Positions 52,326 through 60,536 of a stretch of 64,000 nt of DNA are shown in pieces. The position numbers and the translations under genes are program-made. A model generated the notes under the pieces. That model was not told the origin of the DNA, did not search any database, and was given only the letters and a program-made list of their open reading frames with translations. This DNA comes from Halosimplex amylolyticum (lineage in GTDB: Archaea > Halobacteriota > Halobacteria > Halobacteriales > Haloarculaceae): the NCBI RefSeq assembly GCF_051414035.1, contig NZ_JBLKNW010000003.1, forward strand, positions 62,001 to 126,000. The letters are read 5' to 3'. Numbering within the stretch: the stretch's first letter is position 1; every line of letters starts with the position of its first letter.

Positions 52326-53205
52326 TGCACGCCCCGACGAGACGACAGCCGGCCGCACCGGGCGGTCGTTCGACGGACTGACGAGCAACCTCACGCTCGA
52401 GAGCGTGGGCATCCACGCGTTCCTGTACGGGGTCGCGCTGATCTTCCTGCTCCCGTACCTCTACATGGCGACGCTGTCGTTCCAGCCCCGGAGTACCGCG
52501 ATCGACGGCATCCCGTACTGGATCCCGCCGGAGTTCACGCTAGAACACTACCAGTTCCTGTTCGAGAACTCGCTCATCGTCGACTGGACGATCAACACGT
52601 TCATCATCGCGGGCGCGGCGACCGTGCTGATCCTGATCGCCGACTCGATGATCGCCTACTCGCTGTCGCGGCTGAGCTGGCCGGGCCAGGGAGCCATCCT
52701 CGGGATCATCGTCGCGAGCTTCATGGTCCCGTACTACCTGAACATCGTGCCGCTGTTCACGATCGTCGCGGACCTCGGGCTCGTCAACAGCATCTGGGGC
52801 GTCATCCTGCCCGCGGTGGCGAGCCCGCTCGGGGTGTTCCTGCTCTACCAGTTCTTCAAGGACATCCCCGACGAGTACGAGGAGGCCGCGCGTCTGGACG
52901 GCTTCTCGAACTTCCAGATCTACTCGCGGATCATCCTGCCGCTCGCGCGGCCGGTGTTGACCGCGCTGGCGCTGTTCATGTTCGTGTTCAACTGGAACGC
53001 GTTCCTGTGGCCGCTCGTCGTGTTGCAGGACAACGCGGCGTTCACGCTCCCGATCGGGCTCGTCTCGCTGCTCAACGCCCAGATCTACCGGCCGGGCCGC
53101 ACCATGGCCGCGGCGCTCATCGCGTCGGTGCCGCTGCTGTTGGTCTTCCTCCTGCTCCAGCGGTACCTCGTGCAGGCCGTCGAGATGCAGGGCGTCACCG
53201 AGTGA
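52318..53205 (+). CDS. CUT1 ABC importer, permease (MalG-type)
   Basis: 295 residues, six predicted helices, EAA loop YEEAARLDGFSNFQIYSRII and the MalG-type FVFNWNAFLWPLVVLQD. It completes a full importer (ATPase, binding protein, two permeases). A pyrimidine-rich CTTTTCTCTT at 53231 may terminate transcription. Confidence 0.92.
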   Translation: MSDARPDETTAGRTGRSFDGLTSNLTLESVGIHAFLYGVALIFLLPYLYMATLSFQPRSTAIDGIPYWIPPEFTLEHYQFLFENSLIVDWTINTFIIAGAATVLILIADSMIAYSLSRLSWPGQGAILGIIVASFMVPYYLNIVPLFTIVADLGLVNSIWGVILPAVASPLGVFLLYQFFKDIPDEYEEAARLDGFSNFQIYSRIILPLARPVLTALALFMFVFNWNAFLWPLVVLQDNAAFTLPIGLVSLLNAQIYRPGRTMAAALIASVPLLLVFLLLQRYLVQAVEMQGVTE

Positions 53206-53618
53206 CCCCTGTCCCGGCCCCGTCTGCCGTCTTTTCTCTTCTCGCCGGTCTCCTTCGCCAGTCCGTCGTCCCGCTCTCGTCGGCCGACACCGCCCGCGGC
53301 CGTGGCTCTCACGTTCCGGGTAGACCGTCCGACCCCGGCGACGGGCGCGAACACAGCAAGTTTGGCCGGGACCGAACGAGGGAGGCAGTTCGGCCCCGCA
53401 GTGTCAGCCATGACCGACTCCGGCGTCTCGCTCCCGGCCCACGCGACGACACGCGACACCCGCGAACGGCAGCGTGCGCCGCGAGTCGCGCCAGCTACGG
53501 ACGGCCGCACCGGGCCGCAAGTCGCGCCAGACACGACCGGTCGCACCGGGCCGCCGGTCGCGGCCGGCACCGACTGGGGCGTCGCACCGCGAACCGACCG
53601 CGGGCGGGCAGGTGACCC
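53206..53618. other. Intergenic stretch with tandem repeat; doubtful small frame
   Basis: An open frame from 53302 to 53622 would encode 106 residues of Arg-Thr-Gly-Pro-rich sequence and overlap the next ATG by four bases. It contains a 36-base tandem repeat, about 2.8 copies, from 53485 to about 53585 (core CGCACCGGGCCGC). Its basic composition is unlike neighbouring genes, so I do not call it coding. Confidence 0.45.
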
Positions 53619-54317
53619 ATGAGCGACACTGAAACCGATATCGACACCGACGTCGGCATCGAAGCGGTCCACGGCGCGTTCAGCGCGTCGTTCCGGTTCG
53701 TCGCACAGAACGCCCTCTCGGTCGTCGGCGTGAGCCTCGCGTGGACGCTGGCGTCGCTCCCGCTGGTCACGGTGGGACCGGCGACGCTGGGCGCCTACGC
53801 CGCAGTCGCCTCGTTGCGCGAGCAGGGGTCCGTCGACGTCGGCGCGGTCCGCGAAACGGTGCGCGACCACGGTATCAACGCCCTCCTGCTCGGGGGCGTC
53901 GTCGTCCTCTTGGCGGGAATCAGCGTCCTCTACGTCGCCCAGTTCGTGCGGACAGAGGCGGCGATTGCCGGCGTCCTCGGGGTGGCGGGCCTGTACGTGA
54001 CCGTCCACCTCGTGCTGGTGCTGGTCCCGACGTTCGTCGGGCTGGCCGTCGGCGTCCCGCTCGCGGAGGCCGTCAGGACGAGCTACCGGTGGACCATCTC
54101 GCACTCGGTGGCCGCGCTCTCGATGCTGTTGCTCACCGGCCTGCTCCTGGTACTGTCGCTCGCGCTCACTGTCGCGTTCGTGCTGGTGTTCCCGGCGGTC
54201 GCCGCCTGGTTCCACACGACGTTGCTGGAGCCGCTGTTCGTGCCGGAGGGCGAACTGGTCAGCGGCGCCGAGGACCGATCCGGGTCGGCCGAATACGCCG
54301 GGCCGCGGGGCGGCTGA
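53619..54317 (+). CDS. DUF624/YesL-like membrane protein
   Basis: 232 residues with five or six predicted membrane helices: VVGVSLAWTLASLPLVTVGP, LLLGGVVVLLAGISVLYVA, AIAGVLGVAGLYVTVHLVLV and two or three near the C-terminus. The acidic N-terminus and the pattern FRFVAQNALSVVGVSLAWTL followed by a Gly-rich loop resemble DUF624 (YesL), a family found next to CUT1 sugar importers in bacteria. It is the last gene in the second importer cassette after a 413-base gap. Its role in transport or signalling is not established. Confidence 0.7.
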   Translation: MSDTETDIDTDVGIEAVHGAFSASFRFVAQNALSVVGVSLAWTLASLPLVTVGPATLGAYAAVASLREQGSVDVGAVRETVRDHGINALLLGGVVVLLAGISVLYVAQFVRTEAAIAGVLGVAGLYVTVHLVLVLVPTFVGLAVGVPLAEAVRTSYRWTISHSVAALSMLLLTGLLLVLSLALTVAFVLVFPAVAAWFHTTLLEPLFVPEGELVSGAEDRSGSAEYAGPRGG

Positions 54318-54431
54318 CCCGTCCCCGTCCCCGTCCGGACGACTGACTCATCCGGTCGGTCGGCAGTCGTTTGCCGTCGTTCTCGAAACGTTGCGCAGAC
54401 GGGGGAGAATTGGACGGGGACGGCCGGGACG

Positions 54432-56030
54432 TCAGAGGGCGGCGTCGACGTGCTCGGCGGCTTTCAGCGAGAGCGCCGCGATGGTGAGCGTCGGGTTCAT
54501 CGCCCCGCCGGTGGGGAAGACGCTGCTGGACGCGATGGAGAGATTCGCCAGGTCGTGCGTGCGAAGCCGGGGATCCACGACGCTTTCGGCGGGGTCTTCG
54601 CCCATCCGAGTCGTCCCCATCGGATGGCTTCCCGACAGCGGGCTGTGATCCGGGGTGGCGTAGTCGACGCGCGCGCCGGCCTCGCTGAGGATATCGCGCT
54701 GGACCTGGATCGCTTTCTCGGCGGTCGCCCGCGCGTAGTCGCCGACCGTCCAGTGGACGTCCGGGACTGGGTTGCCGTGGTCGTCGGTCTGTGAGTCGTC
54801 GAGCGTGACTCGGCTGTTCGGGTCGGGGAGCTGTTCGACGAGCGCCTCCGTCCCGATGTGGCCCCCGTACGAACGGCCGACGGCGGTCGTGACGTCGTCG
54901 CCCCAGCCACCGTCGCCCAGGGCGGCCTCGACCGGCGAGGGGCCGGCGTAGTTGAGGAAGCCGACGAAGAAGCTCCCCGGCGTCTCCTCCTCGTGGTCGT
55001 AGAACTGGTGGGTGACCGACGTGGTGAAGCCGACCTGGTGTTGCCCGGTGGGCTCCGGGAGCTGGCCGGTGACGAGGTACAGCAGGTGGTCCATCAGGTA
55101 TCGACCGACGGCGCCCGAAGAGTTGGCGAGTCCGTCGGGATAGGTCTCGGACTGGGAGAGTAGAAGCAAGCGCGGCGTCTCGATGGCGCCGCAGGCGATC
55201 ACGAACTGTCGGGCTTCCTGGCGGTGTTCGGTCCCGTCGGGGGTGGCGTAGACCGCGGCCTCGACGCGTTCGCCGTCGGGGCCGTGTTCGAGGCGCTGGA
55301 CCTGCGCCCGGTCGACGACGCGTGCGCCCGCTTCCTCGGCTTTGCGGACGTGGACCGACCCGTCGTACTTCGCGCCCGAGGGGCAGACCGGGGTACAGGT
55401 GCCGTAGCCGACGCAGGCGCTGCGGCCGTCGTACCCCTCGCTGTTGCGCGCCTGCGGCACCGAGTGGACGTCGATGTCGAGTTCTTCGCAGGCCTCGCCG
55501 AGGATCGAATCGGAGTGGCTCGGCGGGAACGCTTCCATCGGGAACGACGCCTCGCGGGGCGGGGCGAAGGGGTTGTCCTCGCTTCCGGCGACGCCCATCT
55601 CCGACTCGGCCTCGGCGTAGTAGGGCCGCAGGTCGCCGTAAGAGATCGGCCAGTCGGTAGCGAGGCCGTATCGGGACTCCATCTCGAAGTCCTTGGGGTG
55701 GAGTCGCGGCGTGTAGCCGATCCAGTGGAGCGTCGTCCCGCCGACGCCCTTGATGCGCGTCCTGTTCAGCGGGTAGTCCACGTCGCCGGTCGAACTGTAG
55801 GCGTCGCGGTCGCCGCCCATGTCCCAGACGTCCGTCCAGTCGTGGGCCGGGCGCTGGTGGCGCTCCATCCGCTCGAGGCGCTCTTCGAGCGGCACGCGGG
55901 GACCGGCTTCGAGGACGACCACCTCGTGGCCGCGCTCGGCCAGCGAATGCGCGACGATGCCGCCTGCGGGGCCCGCGCCGACGATACAGACGTCAGCTCG
56001 GTCGGACGGCGTGCGATCCGTGGCGGTCAT
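54432..56030 (-). CDS. GMC family oxidoreductase (gluconate/sugar dehydrogenase FAD subunit-like), copy B
   Basis: 532 residues, colinear with copy A at 46843. FAD motif: ADVCIVGAGPAGGIVAHSLAE at about 12-32. The Cys-rich segment is CVGYGTCTPVCPSGAKY. The C-terminal motif is SHPMGTTRMG followed by SSSVFPTGGAMNPTLTIA. The stop codon of the small subunit gene upstream overlaps this start by four bases (ATGA), so FAD and small subunits are made together. By analogy with bacterial three-component gluconate and sorbitol dehydrogenases it would oxidise a sugar, polyol or aldonate; the cytochrome c subunit of those systems is absent here, so the electron acceptor is unknown. Confidence 0.9.
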   Translation of the reverse strand: MTATDRTPSDRADVCIVGAGPAGGIVAHSLAERGHEVVVLEAGPRVPLEERLERMERHQRPAHDWTDVWDMGGDRDAYSSTGDVDYPLNRTRIKGVGGTTLHWIGYTPRLHPKDFEMESRYGLATDWPISYGDLRPYYAEAESEMGVAGSEDNPFAPPREASFPMEAFPPSHSDSILGEACEELDIDVHSVPQARNSEGYDGRSACVGYGTCTPVCPSGAKYDGSVHVRKAEEAGARVVDRAQVQRLEHGPDGERVEAAVYATPDGTEHRQEARQFVIACGAIETPRLLLLSQSETYPDGLANSSGAVGRYLMDHLLYLVTGQLPEPTGQHQVGFTTSVTHQFYDHEEETPGSFFVGFLNYAGPSPVEAALGDGGWGDDVTTAVGRSYGGHIGTEALVEQLPDPNSRVTLDDSQTDDHGNPVPDVHWTVGDYARATAEKAIQVQRDILSEAGARVDYATPDHSPLSGSHPMGTTRMGEDPAESVVDPRLRTHDLANLSIASSSVFPTGGAMNPTLTIAALSLKAAEHVDAAL

Positions 56031-56602
56031 CGATCAGGTCCCTGCTGGTACGCGTCGAGTCCGCCCGGGTGGCCCGGCGGGTTCGCGATACCGACCAGCT
56101 CCCCGCCCTTGGGTGAGCGCATCAGCCCGTAGAGCAACTCGTTGACGAGGAAGTACCGGATCCGTTCGAGTTCGTCGCCCTCCGGGTCGGGGTCGACCTG
56201 CGACATTCGAAGGGACTGGAGGAGCGCGTCCCCCTCCTCGGGTTCCAGTTCGCGGAACGGCGTGGAGTGTTCCGAGCGGGCGCGGTCGTCCAGCGCCTTC
56301 GCGGCGTCGACCATTGCGGCGCGGTGGTCCTCGTCGCCCTCGATGCGCCCCGCTACGAACGTCCGGACGAACGATTCGACCTCGGAGACTTCGGACGGAT
56401 AGACGACCGCGGCGAGCGCGACTGTCGTCTCGAGGAGCGGTTCAGCGTCGTCACCGTCCGTCGGCGTTCCGTCGGGCCCGTCGGTCCCGTCGGGTCTGTC
56501 TGGCCCGTCCCTATCCTGTAACTCGGACGCGCCGTACACCACCCCACCGCCGACACCGATGGCCGCAAGCGCCGCTACCGCGTCGCGGCGTGTCAATTCC
56601 AT
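56027..56602 (-). CDS. Gluconate 2-dehydrogenase subunit 3-like protein
   Basis: 191 residues from the ATG at 56602. The N-terminus MELTRRDAVAALAAIGVGG is a Tat-type signal, and an Asp-Gly-Pro-rich linker follows (about 32-55). The rest is helical with VALAAVVYPSEVSEVESFVR and YFLVNELLYGLMRSPKGGELVG, the subunit 3 family signature; this subunit helps export and stabilise the FAD subunit. Its four-base overlap with GMC copy B indicates one operon. If folded with the FAD subunit and carried by Tat, the sugar oxidase would act outside the membrane. Confidence 0.87.
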   Translation of the reverse strand: MELTRRDAVAALAAIGVGGGVVYGASELQDRDGPDRPDGTDGPDGTPTDGDDAEPLLETTVALAAVVYPSEVSEVESFVRTFVAGRIEGDEDHRAAMVDAAKALDDRARSEHSTPFRELEPEEGDALLQSLRMSQVDPDPEGDELERIRYFLVNELLYGLMRSPKGGELVGIANPPGHPGGLDAYQQGPDR

Positions 56603-57303
56603 GAACGCATCCAGCACGTAACTTCAGTTAACTCTTGTGCTGACTCGGACGGTGTCTCTCCGAGGGAAACGAGCCCGAATTGGCTCCCCTGAGGATCGTT
56701 CGCGGACCCGCTTTGGCATCTGGACCTCGGTCAGCGAGATACAGGCGAAACCACAGCGACCCGACGCGTATCGACATCCGCACACCGATCCATAATATTT
56801 GTGTCATACATTTGTTTTCTATACTTCTGTTGCTCTCGAGAGACGCTAACGCTACTGACTAATTCACGGGCAGTCTCAGAAATCAGTACTCAGAAGCCGT
56901 CTATTAACAGCATGGCGCGCAAAATGCGGCCGTTATCGGACCCTGAGAGGAACTGCCTGCTGATTTCCGCTACCGGTGAGCCGAACTGACCAGGCGTTCC
57001 GCACAGGGCCGCTCAGTTTCACGGACGAGGTCCGCTGAAAGTCATAGATCGTCATCTGACTCCTGATTCGCGCCAAAAGCGTCTTGTTCGATGATCGTTC
57101 GCGTCTCTGTCACCGACCGCCGATTATCCCGGGAGACGGTATATAAATAATATTTACTAGATAATTGAATTACTATAACTATCCTGCTAATATTCTCGCA
57201 CTCTCTGTGTAAATTGAATCCGATTCAGGTGAGGGCAAGAGTCCGGTCGTTAGCCTGGGTGGTGGAGTGTCCCCCTCAGTGGATTCGTCCGGTGCACCTA
57301 TTT
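56603..57303. other. AT-rich intergenic region without a supported gene
   Basis: The 774-base gap before the ATPase gene holds an AT-rich patch at 57130-57200 with TATATAAATAATATTTAC. No open frame has haloarchaeal character and no RNA gene is recognisable. Confidence 0.4.
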
Positions 57304-57334
57304 AGAAATCGTGATTTCTGAAATCGCGATTTCT
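57304..57334. promoter_or_regulatory. Tandem palindromic operator upstream of the ATPase gene
   Basis: The 15-mer GAAATCGYGATTTCT occurs twice back to back (57305-57319 and 57320-57334), and each copy is itself palindromic (GAAATCGCGATTTC is perfect). It follows a TATA-like CTATTTAG at 57299 and precedes the ATG at 57377, a position suited to repression. Confidence 0.6.
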
Positions 57335-57376
57335 GAAATGAGAACTTCCATATTGACTCGTCGAGTATGGAGGGAC

Positions 57377-58756
57377 ATGTCGAAGTTCGTCAACCGGGCG
57401 CGAGAACTAACCGACATTCAGGCCCGGTATGACTCCGACGACGCCGAGTTGATCATCCTGTACGGGCGCCGTCGCCTGGGGAAGAGCGAACTCGCCCGTC
57501 AGTCGATCGCCGGCCGTGAGGACGCCGTCTATTACCAGGCGATCGAGTCCACAGCACCGAACCAGCTCGACCAGTTCGTCGACGCGGCCACGGCGCAGTT
57601 TCCCGACCTCGCAAACATTCGACGGGACTGGGAAGCGCTTCTTACGGCACTCGGCGACCGTGACGCAGTCGTAATCATCGACGAGTTCCCGTTCCTCATC
57701 GAGGAAGACGACTCGCTCCCCTCCCGTATCCAGCGCGTCTGGGACACGGAGCTCCAGGACACGGCGACGACGCTCGTGCTCATCGGTTCGTCGATCAGTG
57801 TCATGGAAGACGAAGTCCTCGCCGGCGGAAGTCCACTGTACGGCCGTCGAACTGCCACGATCGATCTGAAGCCGTTGACAGTCCGTGACGCGCGCGAATT
57901 CTTCCCCGACTACGATCCCGAGACGGCGGTGAAAGCGTGGGCAATCTACGGCGGAACGCCGTATTACCTGCAGACGATCGACTCAACGAAGTCGCTTGCC
58001 GAAAACGTCCAGTCCTCTGTGCTCTCCGATCGAGGCCTGCTCTACGCGGAGCCGGAGTTTCTGCTTCGAACCGAGCTACGCCAGCCGAACACGTACTTCA
58101 GTATCCTCCGTGCACTCGCTCACGGGCGACGGACACCGAACGAGATCGCTGGAATGGCCGGTGTCGAATCCGGTTCGCTCAGCACGTATCTGCAGAAATT
58201 GCAGCGGCTCCGACTTGTCGAGCGCCACATTCCCGTCACTGAGTCGCCCAAGTCGTCGAAGCACGGCCGGTACCGGATCGCCGACCCGCTGTTTCGGTTC
58301 TGGTTCCGGTTCGTCTACGGAAATCAGGACCGACTGCGGCTCCTCGGCGATGACGCGTACGAGGAGCTAGTTGCGCCGGAGTTGGCCGATCACGTGAGTC
58401 CGCTCTTCGAGCGCCTGTGCCAGAAGGCGCTCCCGGGGCTCGTCGACCGCCAATTCCTGCGCGTCGGGCAGTGGTGGTTCCAGGAACACGAACTCGACGT
58501 TCTCGGACTCAGCCGCGACGGACTGGTCGCGGGAGAGTGCAAGTTCACGTCGACACCAGTGAGCGAGGGGGTACTGACCGATCTCGAACGGACTGCCGAC
58601 AACGTCAGATGGGGAGACGAACCCGCGGACGCGACGACGCAGTACGCGTTGTTCAGCCGCTCTGGATTCACTGACGACATCCGGCGACAAGCCGAGGAAC
58701 GGGAGGACGTGAGCCTCTACGGCATCCCGGACGTCGTAGATGCGATTCCTCCGTGA
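57377..58756 (+). CDS. AAA-type ATPase with C-terminal DUF234 nuclease-like domain
   Basis: 459 residues from the ATG at 57377; an in-frame start at 57311 would translate the operator. The P-loop is YGRRRLGKSELAR (residues about 29-41), and Walker B is VVIIDEFPFL near 102. A winged-helix segment follows (NEIAGMAGVESGSLSTYLQKL, about 260-300). The C-terminus has a PD-(D/E)xK-like arrangement: Asp in ELDVLG and GECKF at about 372-390. These archaeal ATPases are widespread and often mobile; no function is proven. Solo position and a strong putative operator suggest a tightly controlled stand-alone gene, possibly of defence or mobile origin. Confidence 0.85.
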   Translation: MSKFVNRARELTDIQARYDSDDAELIILYGRRRLGKSELARQSIAGREDAVYYQAIESTAPNQLDQFVDAATAQFPDLANIRRDWEALLTALGDRDAVVIIDEFPFLIEEDDSLPSRIQRVWDTELQDTATTLVLIGSSISVMEDEVLAGGSPLYGRRTATIDLKPLTVRDAREFFPDYDPETAVKAWAIYGGTPYYLQTIDSTKSLAENVQSSVLSDRGLLYAEPEFLLRTELRQPNTYFSILRALAHGRRTPNEIAGMAGVESGSLSTYLQKLQRLRLVERHIPVTESPKSSKHGRYRIADPLFRFWFRFVYGNQDRLRLLGDDAYEELVAPELADHVSPLFERLCQKALPGLVDRQFLRVGQWWFQEHELDVLGLSRDGLVAGECKFTSTPVSEGVLTDLERTADNVRWGDEPADATTQYALFSRSGFTDDIRRQAEEREDVSLYGIPDVVDAIPP

Positions 58757-58766
58757 CTTAGTTCGA

Positions 58767-60206
58767 CTACTCCAGCGCCTTCAGGTTGTGAACGGGGTCG
58801 AGCCAGTCGACGACCTCGGCGGTCGGTTCGACGGCCTCGGCGATCGCCTCGGCGGGCTTGTACGCCATCGGCGCCTCGTCGAGGACGTCGTCGACGACGG
58901 ATTCGGAGTAGACGTCCTCCATCGACGCCTCGAACGCCTCGAGCGAGAGCGACTCGTGGGCCTCTCGGCGACCCATCACGCGGCCAGCGCCGTGCGGCGC
59001 GGTCTGGTGGTACTCGTCGTTGCCCCGGCCGCGGGCGAGCAGCGACCCCTCGGCCATGTTGAACGGGACGACCAGTCGCTGGCCCTCCCGGGCGGGCGTC
59101 GCTCCCTTTCGAACGGTCAGGTCGCGGAAGTCGACGTAGTTGTGAATCGACTGGAAACGCTCGACGGGTTCGACGCCGAGCGCGCCGCAGATGGCCTCAC
59201 TCATGAGCTCGCGGTTCCAGCGGGCGTACTGCTGGGCGAACAGCATGTCGACGTAGTAGCCGTCGGCCTCGCGGCCCTCCAGCCAGTCCAGCGACTCGTT
59301 CCGGTCGTCGCCGCCGGGGTTCGAGAGCGTCTCGAACACCGCATCGACGCGGTCGTCGTCGAAGTCCGTGCGGATGGCGTCCTTCCGGAGGTGCGACTCG
59401 CCCATCCCGCCAGTCACCCAGGCTTTGAGGTCGGCGTCGGAGACCGTCTCCGGGTCGAACTTGACGTACTCGGCGTACTCGGCGGGGATGGCCGAGCGGA
59501 TGACGTCTGCGTCGCGCTGCTCCGTGGCGCGCGCCTGCCAGAACTCGGCGACGGCCTTGCCGAGGTAGCGCGACCCGCTGTGGATGACGAGCCAGTACTC
59601 TCCCGAGTTGCGAGCGCGGGCGAACTCGACGAAGTGGTTCCCGCCTCCGAGCGTGCCCGCGCTCCGGATGACGTGGCCCATCCCCGCTCGCCCGGTCAGC
59701 ACGCGGTCGCACAGCGACTTGAAGTACTCGCCGTCGTAGCCGTCGAAATCGAACTCGACGGGTTCTACCGACCGGCCGAAGCGCTCCCGGACCGCGGCAT
59801 CGAACGACGCGAACACCTCGTTGGCGCGCTCGAAGGGGAAATCGTCGACGAGGTGGACCGACTCGTCGTAGTCGTGGACCGACCGGCCCATCGGGACCGC
59901 CTCACGGACGCGCCGCTCGCGCTCGGCGTCGGACAGCGGGAGTTCGTCACCGATATTCGTCGATGCCATGCCGCACCCCACGTCGACGCCGACGATGTTC
60001 GGCACGACGCGCTCGGCCAGCGGCATCGTGAAGCCGATGGGCGCGCCGGCGCCCCAGTGGGTGTCCGGCATCACGCGGACGGGCTGGGTGAACGCCGGGT
60101 GGTCGACGAGTTCCTGGATCTGCGCCAGGCAGTTGTCCTCGGCGAGCGACTCGTCGTCGACCAGTACGCGAGCGGTGGTGTGTTCGCCCTCCAGTTCGAT
60201 CGCCAT
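58767..60206 (-). CDS. rtcB: RtcB family RNA ligase-like protein
   Basis: 479 residues from the ATG at 60206. The metal-binding motifs of RtcB are present: GVDVGCGM (Asp and Cys), GGGNHFVEF, HSGSRYLG and SIHNYVDF. The guanylylated His lies in PHGAGRVMGR. RtcB joins 2',3'-cyclic-phosphate and 5'-OH RNA ends using GTP, in tRNA splicing or RNA repair. Spacing of motifs fits an active enzyme. It converges with the ATPase gene, ten bases apart. Whether it is the housekeeping tRNA ligase or an accessory repair copy cannot be decided from one window; no archease gene is adjacent. Confidence 0.9.
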   Translation of the reverse strand: MAIELEGEHTTARVLVDDESLAEDNCLAQIQELVDHPAFTQPVRVMPDTHWGAGAPIGFTMPLAERVVPNIVGVDVGCGMASTNIGDELPLSDAERERRVREAVPMGRSVHDYDESVHLVDDFPFERANEVFASFDAAVRERFGRSVEPVEFDFDGYDGEYFKSLCDRVLTGRAGMGHVIRSAGTLGGGNHFVEFARARNSGEYWLVIHSGSRYLGKAVAEFWQARATEQRDADVIRSAIPAEYAEYVKFDPETVSDADLKAWVTGGMGESHLRKDAIRTDFDDDRVDAVFETLSNPGGDDRNESLDWLEGREADGYYVDMLFAQQYARWNRELMSEAICGALGVEPVERFQSIHNYVDFRDLTVRKGATPAREGQRLVVPFNMAEGSLLARGRGNDEYHQTAPHGAGRVMGRREAHESLSLEAFEASMEDVYSESVVDDVLDEAPMAYKPAEAIAEAVEPTAEVVDWLDPVHNLKALE

Positions 60207-60536
60207 GCGGAATCTGTCGAGAACTCCGGTGCCTCCACGAGTAAGCTTTCGGGAGCCGTGGGAGGGAGCGACAGTGGGCGGTACGAATGCGATCATCGGT
60301 CAGTAATCTGCCGATTGAGCATTGCAATGGTGGACGATCACCGGGGCTCTTTACTGCTATCACGAGGTCATTATCCAGATAATCATTATTGCGATAATGA
60401 CCTCCATCAGACCGATCATCTCGATAAGATTCAAAAGGAAGATCGAGCCGCGCACTATTGTGCAGCGACTTAGTTTAGTAGAGAATCGAAAAGAATCAGT
60501 AGCGACGGACAGACAGAGAGGGTCGAAGGTCTCGTG
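60207..60536. other. Intergenic region with long inverted repeat
   Basis: It separates rtcB from the beta-helix gene on the minus strand. Apart from the hairpin at 60364-60404 nothing is recognised. Confidence 0.4.
60364..60404. repeat. Inverted repeat with 12-base perfect arms
   Basis: GAGGTCATTATC and GATAATGACCTC enclose 17 AT-rich bases. It could be a hairpin terminator for the beta-helix gene or an operator of rtcB. Confidence 0.5.

Noticed and set aside
49956..52412. An 818-codon open frame on the minus strand
   Set aside because: It is the antisense shadow of the binding-protein and permease genes of the second importer and shows arginine/valine-rich low-information sequence.
53302..53622. 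Possible 106-residue gene overlapping the DUF624-like start by four bases
   Set aside because: The overlap resembles translational coupling, but the sequence is a basic Thr-Gly-Pro repeat caused by the 36-base tandem repeat, unlike the acidic genes around it.
57220..57300. A stretch resembling a structured RNA upstream of the ATPase gene
   Set aside because: It does not fold into a tRNA-like or known riboswitch pattern by eye, and no T-loop sequence is present.
58740..60473. A 577-codon plus-strand frame over rtcB
   Set aside because: The minus strand carries all RtcB motifs; the plus-strand frame is Val/Arg/Asp-rich shadow sequence.
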